NCBI GenBank assembly: GCA_019636615.1
Contig: JAHBXF010000001.1
Coordinates: forward strand, 682,001-746,000
DNA: 64,000 nucleotides
Direction of reading: 5' to 3'
Source: Phycisphaeraceae bacterium
Lineage (GTDB): Bacteria > Planctomycetota > Phycisphaerae > Phycisphaerales > UBA1924
Position 1 is the first letter of the stretch. Every line of letters starts with the position of its first letter. Shown in pieces: positions 37,901 through 44,853 of the stretch. Made by a program: the position numbers and the translations under genes. The notes under the pieces are model-generated. The model did not search any database. It saw only the letters and a program-made list of their open reading frames with translations, and had not been told where the DNA came from.

Positions 37901-38463
37901 TGGCTGATCACCTCGCCAGAGAGGTCGGTGAAGCGGTGGGTGCCGCGCAGGAAGTCTTTGTCGCTGATCCTGCCCGCGGCGGCGTAGAGGCCGGCGACAT
38001 CAACGCGGGATGTCGCGCCGAACACCACGCCGGCGGGGTTGACGATGTAGACGCGGCCGTTGGCGGTGAGGGAGCCGTCGATGCGTGTGGGGGCGTTGCC
38101 CGTGATGCGGTTGAGCACGCGGGCGCGGGCGTCGGGCTGGATGAACCGCACAGACTCGCTGGAGCCGATGTCGAAACTGCGGTAGTTGATGATGCTGTTG
38201 CGCGAGGCGCGGATGATGGTGTCCGGGCCGTTGCGGGTGATGCTGACGTCGCCGCGCACCACCTGCGCGCCGTCCGGGCCGGCCCAGGCGCTGGAGGCCA
38301 GGAGGGCGACGAGCACGCTGCTCAGGGCGCTGCTCCAGCCGCCCACGCGGCCGACGCCGGCGAGAAGGCCGTCGCTGCACCGATCGGCCATGGCGAGCAG
38401 GGCACCAACGGAACGTGGGGAGTGGCCAACGCCGGTTCGCATCATGTTGACGTGGTTGCGCAT
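25936..38463 (-). CDS. Giant TpsA exoprotein (filamentous haemagglutinin-type, two-partner secretion)
   Basis: A 4175-residue uninterrupted reading frame from ATG 38463 (GAGGTGA upstream). After an extended signal peptide (hydrophobic core ~45-58, cleavage near SAWA at 60) comes the TPS secretion domain, with INYRSFDIG, RVLNRITGN, RIDGSLTANGRVYIVNPAGVVFG. The rest is Gly/Ala/Thr/Ser-rich beta-helical repeats (TITLTTD, GTSIGLG, SLGATNYDLTL motifs), including a 35-residue tandem repeat near residues 2944-3072. The last ~350 residues are non-repetitive and more helical. It is exported through the TpsB pore encoded directly upstream and probably acts as a surface adhesin or large exoprotein. No toxin, pretoxin or cell-wall anchor motif was recognised at its end. 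Confidence 0.95.
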   Translation of the reverse strand: MRNHVNMMRTGVGHSPRSVGALLAMADRCSDGLLAGVGRVGGWSSALSSVLVALLASSAWAGPDGAQVVRGDVSITRNGPDTIIRASRNSIINYRSFDIGSSESVRFIQPDARARVLNRITGNAPTRIDGSLTANGRVYIVNPAGVVFGATSRVDVAGLYAAAGRISDKDFLRGTHRFTDLSGEVISQGAITADFVGLLGRRVTNGGTITAPRGSVVMAAGEDILVGERSGNIFVRVAGQADDAKGAAVTNTGEVNAPGGRVTMAAGDVYSMALNIGGSVKARTVRVEGQGAGDVKVTGTVNTADQGSKKGTGGEVAILGQRVSLEGAAIDASGTAGGGRVIVGGDFQGKGPERTAETTKVDSATTIKADATGKGDGGTVILWSDVHTDYAGRISAKGGEQAGHGGFIEVSGKEDLVYRGRVDLAAAKGRGGHLLLDPANIIVEAAGAGVIGDVSTFAANPSDSISISPATLDAVGASVTLQASNNITVNDAITLTTAAAGITMQAGNSIILNAGITTNDGAITLIANELLANGVIDVERLAGSASITFGSGVTLDAGAADIVLRIDTGAGLTESTSGNITLGNLATTGHALVRNIGTTAGSSILRAEASSLVTAASVAFDASGNASGAVGASGSPIRTETANAAASAGSGGVFLSQVTGDLIIGGATLGGLTGIATAGGGDVSVAGAGAITVSEAISVPSASVILAATTGVSVEAAVDADAGFTSSGTTFDSTAAGDITTLTTSAIDINHTGAVAAAGDLAAGSGGITVDGTTIDLADVTTTGGLTLNSSGNVTLGGVTQAATVTGNGSTGTFLVSGTLTTSGSGQVFDVTHDDFSNTAAVNLGAGSAQITTDTINISDTFTANGGITLRTSTAGTSIGLGAGAGTFQLTETELTNLASSGTVTIGRNNSGDLTADTADLSGELFNLSLISGGAMDLSTLTLGASRALTTSAVGTTTISGDVTAPGGFTGNGPLMVNPGVTLSAAAGVTVTGTGSISIAGTIRATAGDISITGSGYISSSFSTIDASGLVSLTTTSLMDMRGSVTALGGFQAETGSFFWGDFGPATLDTGDTTASIVSDSISLASPFNVGDGTLTITSDSFISIFDTATANGGITIRNRTAGRTFGLGGAAGDITVSGTSLSNLSSTGTVTIGRGDTGFETGAIATDALALGTPNYDLALIGDSISTGGIALNTGRTLTLNALSAGVSQSGAIAADNLRLLGTGVFDLSNTSNTIGTVAGDTSGGAVTIVDSAGGLTVGTVTTVGLSSGGGSVSLTSNAITVSNIINAGAGNVTLIADDMSINAAVSTTSGGILRPLTSTTSIGLGTGAGTLTLSQAELLNFNSTGLLAIGNAGDTGLVTVDSLNLSSASYHLHVIGQSMDLSGLTAPSGRVLTLSSSGGTVTQAGAITAGSLRLLGTSAFTLNDNANAVTTVAANTGALTFHAATLTVGSVSGDGQATTNGITSTGAVSLRSPSITISQAVSGGPITLTTDTIAVNALVDAGASDLAVTNISVGRTIGLGNASSGNLNLNNTELANLATTGLLSIGSSNAGAVSTTALSLGATNYDLTLRGNSIAVGGITINGSRTLTLHSNFNGISQTGGIIAGTLNLQGANNALLFNTSNNVNTITGNYTGNIVYTDLDTLTVGGTGLVSNNNLITLTAPDGITINQAVNAGSSAVTLTTNAVAINDVITGNLGINIGTFTAGTSMGLAGAAGALNIDASELALLNSTGTVTLGNADTGAVQIDAVDLSARTYSLTVQGSGILASDITLAASKALSLQSFTDGITVGAIVAPAGFTAAVPSGEIFTLGGNVTTAAGAIQITGDTRVTSGGAFDTTDGGGAATGANVTITGTLDGDSIDGQSVSINAGTAGNVSITGNIGSGTRLNAFDITTALSASVAQITAGAGGVSITADTITLGGSISTVDADISLDGAVTATGGDSLSAGTGAITFSPTSSFNINGLSYTLTADEITFSTVANSVTGTAGSSLVLQPATVTQAIRLGDAADTGPGVLDLTASDLAALASSLGGVTIGRADGEHAVTILGSTFRSATTIRSTEGGSITVSGNIIGENLFSAISLLGTGTTTTLNADIITNGAPILIDDSVVLGNALAGNLATLDTTNAGAVPAGASITITGTVAAQTEATQSLTLVAGNNIVTLQGEVGAGAGRLNGFVIGSASEADLPAIHAAGGGISLTGGIFTLSNGVSTTDSGGLFINNTGLLTISNNTLSLDGEFLQNDNATGAVALGADITTTDDSIFFTTPVTLTADVALNTGPGGGIVDFDSTIDGAFGLSISAGTGNVNLRDRVGAVTPLGAFAVNSSGGFLLAQSAAPGLQASSVTVNSTGAALVGGSGGSPGGITSTGGITFDVGSLIINGALIAGNDISLEADGAITVNADLTVPASNTIGIHAGRSGAGNLTFGAASPTLTADTITLRAGDGTGGAGTDAFVDALTNAPSFVGATAGSPSPSVFTIRNDADITDARTPARAQFTDIDGLVYTLQSDDGTVFVTDASKIDDTVLTLRGHVGVNIAANIAPRSIDIFGPLTLAGNIVTDGDICFNDAVTLSQNTDLNAGSGIIFIKDTFTAGANTLSLTATDVEIESGGSIAGSSTLSFLTSLASANVNLGGPDSNATAGLDLSTDELARINDGFSGIFFGRVDGTGLLSVISDLSFSDPVILRMNGVGGSIAIGGNLTGTGNGAFTLAAPTTSIAGNITTAGGGIVVNSAAVTIASNVIFDTTGGNTVPAGGGIAITGTVDADDAGNNRTLSLTAGTDGVIVLEGAVGADERLGAFVSSGSRTEAVSVTTAGAQTYTGDLFIQGNLLSQVGGVIAIDGDLFISGPVTIQTAGAAGDKISITGNADTASGEDPQSLILAAGLGAVTVGGDLGATNGLASFEATGATIDTGSVTTEGDQSFNGAATIAGDINAGGNVTFTSTSDIAGSVTGVDLAFDGDSTITGDVTASGDATFGGTSSIGGSVSGVGLTFDGNSTITGDVTASGDANFGGTSNIGGGVSGVNLGFVGNSTIAGNVAASGNATFGGTSNLGGSVSGVDLTFVGNSTINGNVASSGILRFQASALLGNGSGGPVSVTAQEATFTGPLTIARDTTITADSVIFSSTILAQASSGVGLTVASADTTFSGAVGGNDGDNNELGLLVVSGGDITIASPTIRTIGQQSFGGPVVLAGNVITTSTSQGVEFAGTLNSDGTPRALTVNSGGSIGNTFFRGNVGETSPLASITTNANGTTFLPSIVRTNGTQTYLDDVRLLAATTTLATLVDGDIIFGATLRSDTSPSALTVNTSGESLTRFAAGAGTPDDNGDGALASIDTNADGSIEIGGDMITTGSQRYRKNTVLIADSQISGNGVRFDGTVDSDGTLRNLTIEGGAAGIVLLRAAGRTSNLNNVTLSATSIAIGDTDISQSQADAGVESAGNQIYNGPTTIRGNLIGGDININGAANVLANVSGNNIRFGGETSLGGDVNATPDGASVLFENNLTLLGNTRVFANNGPVTFGGTINSSGDTPHLFTVNNTGLTIFQGALGAGRPLGSLELNPGGTAEFRGGSISVSGPVTLGDAVVITQDTTINATGVTFGSTLNSDPGQRRSLIIFTPTNSTVSFLGAVGGDSALRSLRVNALAPAEEIAGRLINVGSNITTSNGMVFGGSLVLVGDSIIDGGSGSLFFRGTIDADSELNNRVLAVRSAAPVTISANPQSTDISPIGNTVNSTPFRFGGSVGARPGQRLGGFTIGAEPAQGAQVPRAATAVFANFNVNGAIPSSPNITNLLNAPTFVVNVGSGGFTMARLQKLTTFGNLRIAVNGGVARLGDLVALANLTVASDEIILRTRQAGDLFDDEFVGGELNPRLDRDVGMDIVAKGSIDFIRFTSPVNDPQPANITREGGGAVLFANDSGQRGIGLGSQIFSQFDGGVSLDLFNAARVAGNANFLLPLDLKTSRSDTNVATSLAGAIPRDRREREVTRAAVLSSAFGKLLESAGIFLKFPTSNELANYLIGRAVYQDVPQSANPQPSDRRVTINRLPNASTIAAVRALCDLSYTNGQEAFNQLLAGESPESRLNTLKDAIFDAYDNYIATTDQPTGAGFRTYLESRGGEATEVETTALEALNKARTLLDRIDDLALTPSEIQQVRQSVINLIGGDTLTDIDLAEAVTGVSVAAVMK
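29249..29634 (-). repeat. 105-bp tandem repeat (about 3.7 units) in tpsA
   Basis: Each unit encodes 35 residues of the form GGSVSGVxLTFxGNSTITG (continuing DVTASGDATFGGTSNI). Units differ by a few substitutions at both DNA and protein level. Repeats this similar inside a beta-helix point to recent unit duplication. Confidence 0.85.
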
Positions 38464-38582
38464 CGTTCACCTCGGTCTACGCGGATGGCCGGCCTGGCCG
38501 CCGCGGTGTGTGTGTCCTGGATCTTGGATCATCGGAGTGCCGTGCCGGCGCACGGGCGTTGAGGGTCTTTCCCGCGTCTGAA

Positions 38583-40748
38583 TCAGTACGAGAGCGTCAT
38601 GAGGAAGTGCAGGCGGTTGTCGCCGGCCTCCACGTCGGGCTTGCCGTTGTCGGGGTCGAGTTCGCCCACGTCTTTAAGGGCAAAGCCCCAGTCGAGGCGC
38701 ATGCTGAAGTTTCGCTTGATGAGCAGTTCGATGCCGATGCCTGTTGACAGCAGGGTGTCGGGGCTTTCGCCGGCGACCTTGTCGTTCTGGTTGACAGAGG
38801 CCCAGTCGAAGAAGGCCTTGAAGATGAGGTCCCAGTCGGCTCGCCCGAAGGGCTGCTGGGGCGCCCAGCGGAAGTCAGGCCCGAAGAGGCTGGGCATGCT
38901 GCGCTTGCCCACGCGGCCGGGGTCGCTGGCGGTGAGCGCGTTGGCCAGGTGGAAGCGGTACTCGAAGGTGCCCGAGTAGACGTTGTCGCCCGCGGCCGAA
39001 GACTCTGGGTAGCCGCGCACGGTGAACAAGCCGCCCGCGACATCTTCTTCGTTGGGGATGAGGCGGTTGTCGAGCCCCCACTGGCCCCGCACGTTCACGG
39101 CCAGTTCGTGGGCGAGGGTGGAAAGGCCCTTGCCGCCCGTGCCGCGGAAGCCCATGCGGTCGAGGAAGGGTTCGAGGTAGAAGGAGTGCTCGGCCTCGAA
39201 CTGGATCACCGAGAAGTATTCGTCGACGAGCGGGCGGCCCAGCAGTTCCTTCTGGTCGGGGTCGAGGCCGTCGATGTTCCATCGGTATCGCAGCGAAGCG
39301 AAGGTCGCGGCATCGTCGGTGAAGCGTTCGAGGTTCAGGCCGACATAGGGGGTGAAGAAGTCGTCCTCGCCCTCCTGCTCGATGATGGTGTTCTCGACCC
39401 GGATGCTCTGCCAGCGGATGCCGGCGACGGCATCGACGAACAGTTGCTTACGCTGGAAGATGTTGCCCACCACCTCGCCGCCCAGCGTCCAGTTGCGGCC
39501 GCTGAAGGTTTCGTCGGCGAAGCCCACTTCAGAGGCGTCGTACTGGGCGTACGAGCCGTAGGTGCGCAGGCGGAGTTTGTCGGAGATGATGGGGAAGTCG
39601 TACGACAGGGTGACGGCGTGGGCCTCGTCGAAGTTGCCGGTGATGTAGTCAACCCGCAGGATGTCGTCGCTCTTGGTCAGTTGGTTGTGCACAAACCCGA
39701 ATCGCTCGCGCCACACGCTGGTCGACTCGGTGCCGGTGTTTGACAACTGGAAGTAGGCCGTCCACGGTTTCGACTCGGTCACCATGTATTCGAGCAGCAC
39801 CTGCTCGGGCTCGGTGCCCGGGGCCACGGTGATGTCGACCCGCCGCCCCGGGTGGCGGTTGAGGCGGAAGACGTAATCATCGATCATCGCCCGGTTGACC
39901 AGGTCGCCCTGCTGCACGGGGGACTGCGCGAGCACCCGCTCGTGAACCGGGTCGGCCGGGTTGGTGCGGGCGAGTTCGTCGCGTTCGATGCGTTTTTCGA
40001 GGCGCTGGCCCGAGGCGAGCGTGCGCACCTGCTCGATGCGGCCCGTCCACACGATGAGCCGCAGGTCTGTCGTGGCGTCGGCGCGGAGGTCTGTGGGGCC
40101 GCTGGGGTCGATCATGTCCTCGGCGGGGTGCACGAACACGGCGATGATGCCCTTGCTGTTGAGCCTGTCGGCCACGGCCTGGCAGACATCGCGCAGCGCG
40201 CTGTTGTAGAAGACCGATGCCGCGCCCTCGGTCACGTCGCGCAGCCGCAGCGTGACGCGGCGACCTTCACGAACAACCAGCGTTCCGGCGGAATCCATCA
40301 CGGGCTCGCCGCGCTCGCCCACCTGGTATTGCGACACATACCCATCGGGGGTCGCGACGAGCGTGACCTGCGCGTCGAGCAGATCATCCCATGATGGGTG
40401 CTGCTCGTGGGGCGTGCGGAACTCGAGCATGAAGCGGCCCACCCGGTATGAAGGGCCGTCGCCCGGGCCGGCCTGCCCCGGGACCGATGTCGGCGCCGCG
40501 CTCTTCGCCGCGCCGGGCGCGGCCTGAGAGGGTGCGGGTGCCCGCGTCGCGGGCTGCGAATCAATCGCGTTGATGTCCAGCGGGGGAGGGTCGTTCTGCG
40601 TGTTCTGCGCGGCGGCGCCCGCGGCGAGCGCCATGGCCAGCGTGCCTGTGATGCAGGCCGCGAGCCCACGCCCGCGGGCCGTGATAAAGGACCTTCGGGT
40701 GCCGATGTTCCGCTGTGCCCTGATGTATGGCCAAGTTGCTGGCGTCAT
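38583..40748 (-). CDS. TpsB outer-membrane transporter (ShlB/FhaC/HecB family)
   Basis: A 721-residue protein (ATG 40748, AGGGAG upstream) with a long signal peptide ending in an AAGAAA/QN region. There is a Pro/Ala-rich stretch, an N-terminal extension of ~130 residues, and POTRA-type sequence (VNRAMIDDYVFRLNRHPGRRVDITVAPGTEPEQVLLEYMVTESKPW). A C-terminal 16-strand barrel region follows, with LRTYGSYAQYD, GRNWTLGGEVVGN, FTVRGYPESSAAGDNVYSGTFEYRF and a final aromatic strand FLMTLSY. The RGYPE-like segment corresponds to the conserved VRGY loop of the family. It secretes the downstream TpsA (stop-to-start gap 119 bp). Longer than FhaC (~550 residues) because of the N-terminal extension. Confidence 0.93.
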   Translation of the reverse strand: MTPATWPYIRAQRNIGTRRSFITARGRGLAACITGTLAMALAAGAAAQNTQNDPPPLDINAIDSQPATRAPAPSQAAPGAAKSAAPTSVPGQAGPGDGPSYRVGRFMLEFRTPHEQHPSWDDLLDAQVTLVATPDGYVSQYQVGERGEPVMDSAGTLVVREGRRVTLRLRDVTEGAASVFYNSALRDVCQAVADRLNSKGIIAVFVHPAEDMIDPSGPTDLRADATTDLRLIVWTGRIEQVRTLASGQRLEKRIERDELARTNPADPVHERVLAQSPVQQGDLVNRAMIDDYVFRLNRHPGRRVDITVAPGTEPEQVLLEYMVTESKPWTAYFQLSNTGTESTSVWRERFGFVHNQLTKSDDILRVDYITGNFDEAHAVTLSYDFPIISDKLRLRTYGSYAQYDASEVGFADETFSGRNWTLGGEVVGNIFQRKQLFVDAVAGIRWQSIRVENTIIEQEGEDDFFTPYVGLNLERFTDDAATFASLRYRWNIDGLDPDQKELLGRPLVDEYFSVIQFEAEHSFYLEPFLDRMGFRGTGGKGLSTLAHELAVNVRGQWGLDNRLIPNEEDVAGGLFTVRGYPESSAAGDNVYSGTFEYRFHLANALTASDPGRVGKRSMPSLFGPDFRWAPQQPFGRADWDLIFKAFFDWASVNQNDKVAGESPDTLLSTGIGIELLIKRNFSMRLDWGFALKDVGELDPDNGKPDVEAGDNRLHFLMTLSY

Positions 40749-40892
40749 GACCGCTCCCTGTTGATCACCCGCTCACGCGCTCACGCGGGCGGAAGATGTC
40801 GTGCGTGTTGACCGGCACAAAACCCGTCTCGGTCGAAATCCAAGCGCAGCGCGAGCCCTCCCGCGAGGGACAAACACGCGCCGAAGTTTGCC

Positions 40893-40922
40893 AAGATAAC
40901 CTAACAGCCCCCCCCGCGTCAA
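40893..40922 (-). promoter_or_regulatory. Candidate sigma70-type promoter for tpsB-tpsA with an 8-bp poly-G spacer tract
   Basis: Minus strand: -35 TTGACG (40922-40917), 18-bp spacer, -10 TATCTT (40898-40893), about 145 bp before the tpsB ATG. The spacer contains eight consecutive G residues (40915-40908 on this strand). Planctomycete promoter rules are poorly known, so this is a sequence-level guess. Confidence 0.4.
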
Positions 40923-40953
40923 GTCCGATTACCAAATGTTCGGGAAATACCCG

Positions 40954-43900
40954 TTATGGTGGCACCGTTTCGGCCCCGGAAACCAGTTCCGCCCATTCCT
41001 GGGTGGTGACCGCGGGGCGGTCGGCCCCTGCGGCCGTGAAGGCCAGGCGAACGCCCACATCGGAAAACCCGCTGGCCCGCGACCGCGACCACCGCACCGG
41101 TTCGGGCGAAGTCGCCTGGATCTGGCGCGCCGTCAAGGCCGACCCGCCGATGACGAAGAGCCCCTGCCCCTGTCTGCCGAAAATCTCGGTGATGCGGACG
41201 GGGTCTGCCGGCGCCTGATCGCTTCGATCCGCGTCGTCGTAGACATATTCCGCCACATTGCCGACCATGTGCTTGAACTCGCCCTCACCCGCCTGCACGG
41301 GCATGAACCAGAGCACGCCATCGTCGGTCGGGTGAACGGCTTCACGTTCTTGTGCCCAGGTGAGCGCCTCAGGCCCCTGCGGCCAGAACGCCCCCTCGGT
41401 GGGCAGCGGCGCCGCGGCGGTCCCTGACGCATCCCTGAGCAGGCTGATGTGGGCCGCGTGCGTCGCCCAGGTGCGGTCTCGAAGGTTTGCCCCGGAAGCA
41501 CCCGCGGCCCCGCCCGACTCAAAGCCCGCGCCCCACTCTTCTTTCGTGGGCAGTCGGCAGCCCGCCAACCTCGCGATCGTGAGCGCGGCGATGGGCGACA
41601 CGTGCGTCGCGGGGTGCGCCACCGACGGGGGTGAGGGGGGCGAGGCGTAATAACCCGCCCTGATCTCCGCGTTTGGCCGCAGCCAGCCCAAGGTGGGGTC
41701 GGCGGGGTTGGCCGATGAAACAACGCCCTCGCTGCCCGGCCGGTCTGACCAGACCCAGGTGCGGGGCCCATCGCGCCGGTCGTTGGTCTCGGCGGCCGAG
41801 GCGAAGAGCGCGGCACGCAGTTCCTCGGCTTTGCCCGAGGCCGCGAGGATCGCGCGCAGCGCCGCCACCGACAGTTCTTCGGTGGCGAGGTAGGCTGCTT
41901 TGCCGTCCGGGCGTGCCACCCGCCTGAACGCCAGCGTCACGGCGGGGTCTGCCGGGGAGGTGAAGGCGAGTTCGCTGTCGCTGAGGATGGAAGCCGACCA
42001 CCCGACGGCCCCTGGCCCCAGCGAGGCAAGGTCAACGACGGGCGCACGCTCGACCAGTTCGGTTGCCTTGGCGCGGAAGGCCCGGGCCTGCTCAAACGCG
42101 GCGCCCGACGTTGCTTCGACGAACGCCCGCACACGCGCCCTTGTTTGGGCGAGGGCCTGACGGTCGGCCTGCTGCAGGAGCGGGGCGAGTTCATCGCGCA
42201 GATCGGTCAGCGCGATGTTGTACGCGGTGTGCGCCGGCAGATCGGCCATGGTGCCGGCCGGCACGCCGAGGCTTTCGCGCTGCGCGCGGGCGGCGGCCAC
42301 CGCGCCGGGCACATGGCTTTGGCGGGCGAGAAACCCTGTCCACATGCGCACAGAGGCCTGTATCACCGCACGCTGAGCCTCGCCGCGAAGATCTTCGGCG
42401 ACGATCGACGCCACGGCGGGGGCAATCGCGTCCCGGTGCCAAGCACCGGCCGCGGCAAGGTCGGTTGCGTTGGCGGGCCAGTCAAGTTCTGCCAGCCTGC
42501 TCCACGCCAGGAGCGTGTGCGAAGGGCCGTCGTCGGCACGTTGTTCGCCCGATGCTTTGACGGCCCGGGCCAGGGCATCTGTCGAGTGTTCGGCGCGGAT
42601 CGCGGCGAGGCGGCGGTAGCGGTCTACGGTGGGGCGAACAGCGTCGCCCAGGCCCAGTTCCTCGGCCGACGCGGCGAGTTGAGCCGCGCGGTCTTGCGAG
42701 GCGGCGTCCGACGCGGCCTTGCCGTTTCGCAGGGCTTCATCGAGCCCCGCGACCTGACGGGTCAACTCTGTGGCGTTCTGGCACCACCGCCGCCACAGAT
42801 CCAGTGACGCATCAACCTTCTCGCGGTCGGCGGCGACCGCACCCGACGCGACCGATGCGAGGAGGGCGATGGATCGTTCCTGCACGCGAAGATCGGTGGC
42901 GACGGCGTTCATGCCGCGCACGGCGGCCGGGGCGGTGATCGCGCGCCACCGGGCGTCGGCGTCTGCGGCGATGGTGGCGACGGCGTTGGCCTTCTGCAGC
43001 GTGGCGGACCAGCCAAGGGAAGTGTCGATGGAGCCCGCCGCGCCGGAGATCGCATCGCGCAGGGCCGGGTGCTCAACCTGCGCCCGAGACAGAACGCCCG
43101 CGGATTGTTCCTTGAGCCGAAGAGTCTGCTGGGCCATGGCCTGATCGATCTGCGCCCTGAACTGGGCCAGCGCGGCCTTGGCGTGGTTCACGTTCGGAAC
43201 GATGGTGGCGCGGTTGCCGCCAGACCAGGGCTGCGCCAGGAGCAGGTCAACGCTGCCACGCTCTTGCGCGATCTCGGTGCGAATCTGGGCAAGGGGCGGC
43301 GCGCCCTCCTGCGCCAGCGCGGCGTCTGCCCGGTCAAGGTGCGCGATGAGCAACGCGAACTCTTCCGCCGCGGCCCAGTCAAGGCGCGGGTCTCTCGTGA
43401 TGTCGCCGGCGGGTTCGGGCGTGCCGTTGGCCGCGGGCTGGCGGGGCTGGGCCGCGGGTGGTGCCGGCGGCGCCTCTGCGGTGCGCGTCGGCGGTGTTGC
43501 CTCTGGCGTGGGCGCGGCTGGCGGCGGCGTTGGGGGCGTGACCGCCGGAGTCTGCGCCGGCTGCTGATGCGTTTGTACTTCTTGCTTGGGTGAGGTGTCG
43601 TTCTTGACGCCGTTGCCCCCGCCGCCTCCCCCGCCACCCCGGCTGAGCATGATCATGGCCAGCACGCCGATGATGACCAGCACCACACCGATGATGGGCA
43701 CCAGCCACTGCTTGAGGTTCGCCACGGCGGGCGCGGCCAGTTCAACGGTCGGGCGGCTGGCCGCGGGGGCCGGCGCCGGCTGCTGGCCTGTGGTCCACGC
43801 GGCGATTTTGTCGCGGGCACCGGCGGCGAACTCTGGGGCGATGGTGTATGGCACCGTGTTGGCCGGGGGCACCGCGCCCGGGCCGGCTCGCACGCAGAAG

Positions 43901-44739
43901 AGCAAGGAAGGCTCGACATCACCCACGATGACATCAAGAAACGGATGGCCGATGGGATCGATGATCAGGACCGGCGCGATCGGGGTGAGTTCCTGGCGCA
44001 TGAGCGCGAGCCATGCCCTCGCGCCCTCGCCCGGCTCTGCGAGCACCCTGGGCACGCGCAGGTGGCTGCCCACGCCCGTGACCCCTGTGGAGCGTGATCG
44101 ACCCGGCGCGGGCTTGAACGGCGCGAGTTCGCGGTCGATTTCGTACAAGATGCGCGTGAGGCCAAGGGTGGGATCGTCCGCGGGCGCATCGGCGGGGATA
44201 CCGGCGGCCAGAAGCCGCCGAAGGAACATCGCTTCGTGCCCGCTCTTGGATGAACCGGCGGGCGGGGGTGTCGCGGCCTCCTGCAATGAAGCCTTCCAGC
44301 GTTCCAGCACCGCGCGCACACCCTCGGCGTTCGGGGCCGCGATGCAGGCGTCTCGCACGGCCCCCAGCCGCGGCACGACAACGTCGAAGAGCCATTCATC
44401 GGGCGCGCCGGGCGCGTGCACACAGACGGCCATGGGGTACTTGGTGCGTCCCTTGCCGTCTCTGCTCGACCAGAACCGCCCGATCACGAGTTGGTCGCGC
44501 TCTCGCCAGTAGAAGATGTGATCGAAGACCGGCAGCCGTTTGTCTTCGTCGAGTTTTTCCCAGGCGCCCGCGTCGATGTTCCCGGCGATGCCCTCGGAAT
44601 AGAGCGCGCGCCTCACCTGCACCAGGCGATCGGTCTCGATGCCCAGGTCTTCGATGTGGTCATCCCACCCCGGGTGCTTGCCGAAGGCACCGACATGAAC
44701 ACGCCAAGGGGCGGACTGTGGACCCGTCTGTGTCGCCAA
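40954..44739 (-). CDS. T6SS-associated TagF-like / formylglycine-generating-enzyme-like fusion membrane protein
   Basis: A 1261-residue protein from a TTG start (GAGGAG 8 nt upstream). The N-terminal ~310 residues are TagF-like (VGAFGKHPGWDDHIEDLG, RLPVFDHIFYW, GRTKYPMAVCVHAP). They are followed by one transmembrane helix (about 346-366), a Gly8 tract, a Pro/Ala/Thr-rich linker and a long Ala/Arg/Gln-rich helical, coiled-coil-like region. The C-terminal ~250 residues resemble a FGE-sulfatase (SUMF1) domain: ARLAGCRLPTKEEWG, FKHMVGNVAEYVYDD, FVIGGSALT, FSDVGVRLAF. In known systems TagF is a post-translational repressor and FGE-like domains occur as T6SS regulators acting with kinase PpkA; here both ends are in one chain. 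No kinase or phosphatase gene is present in the window. Confidence 0.8.
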   Translation of the reverse strand: MATQTGPQSAPWRVHVGAFGKHPGWDDHIEDLGIETDRLVQVRRALYSEGIAGNIDAGAWEKLDEDKRLPVFDHIFYWRERDQLVIGRFWSSRDGKGRTKYPMAVCVHAPGAPDEWLFDVVVPRLGAVRDACIAAPNAEGVRAVLERWKASLQEAATPPPAGSSKSGHEAMFLRRLLAAGIPADAPADDPTLGLTRILYEIDRELAPFKPAPGRSRSTGVTGVGSHLRVPRVLAEPGEGARAWLALMRQELTPIAPVLIIDPIGHPFLDVIVGDVEPSLLFCVRAGPGAVPPANTVPYTIAPEFAAGARDKIAAWTTGQQPAPAPAASRPTVELAAPAVANLKQWLVPIIGVVLVIIGVLAMIMLSRGGGGGGGGNGVKNDTSPKQEVQTHQQPAQTPAVTPPTPPPAAPTPEATPPTRTAEAPPAPPAAQPRQPAANGTPEPAGDITRDPRLDWAAAEEFALLIAHLDRADAALAQEGAPPLAQIRTEIAQERGSVDLLLAQPWSGGNRATIVPNVNHAKAALAQFRAQIDQAMAQQTLRLKEQSAGVLSRAQVEHPALRDAISGAAGSIDTSLGWSATLQKANAVATIAADADARWRAITAPAAVRGMNAVATDLRVQERSIALLASVASGAVAADREKVDASLDLWRRWCQNATELTRQVAGLDEALRNGKAASDAASQDRAAQLAASAEELGLGDAVRPTVDRYRRLAAIRAEHSTDALARAVKASGEQRADDGPSHTLLAWSRLAELDWPANATDLAAAGAWHRDAIAPAVASIVAEDLRGEAQRAVIQASVRMWTGFLARQSHVPGAVAAARAQRESLGVPAGTMADLPAHTAYNIALTDLRDELAPLLQQADRQALAQTRARVRAFVEATSGAAFEQARAFRAKATELVERAPVVDLASLGPGAVGWSASILSDSELAFTSPADPAVTLAFRRVARPDGKAAYLATEELSVAALRAILAASGKAEELRAALFASAAETNDRRDGPRTWVWSDRPGSEGVVSSANPADPTLGWLRPNAEIRAGYYASPPSPPSVAHPATHVSPIAALTIARLAGCRLPTKEEWGAGFESGGAAGASGANLRDRTWATHAAHISLLRDASGTAAAPLPTEGAFWPQGPEALTWAQEREAVHPTDDGVLWFMPVQAGEGEFKHMVGNVAEYVYDDADRSDQAPADPVRITEIFGRQGQGLFVIGGSALTARQIQATSPEPVRWSRSRASGFSDVGVRLAFTAAGADRPAVTTQEWAELVSGAETVPP

Positions 44740-44853
44740 GCGTCACTCCTCAGAGACGAAACCGCCGCACACGCAGGGTTCGACGCGCCGCACGCCGCGC
44801 ACCGCCGGCCCCCCCGGGGCACGCGGCCACGGGGGATGCACAGACTCGGCCGC

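Noticed and set aside
25936..38463. A toxin domain at the C-terminus of the giant exoprotein (contact-dependent inhibition type)
   Set aside because: No VENN or other pretoxin marker, no nuclease or other toxin motif, and no small immunity gene between it and tssA (52-bp gap).
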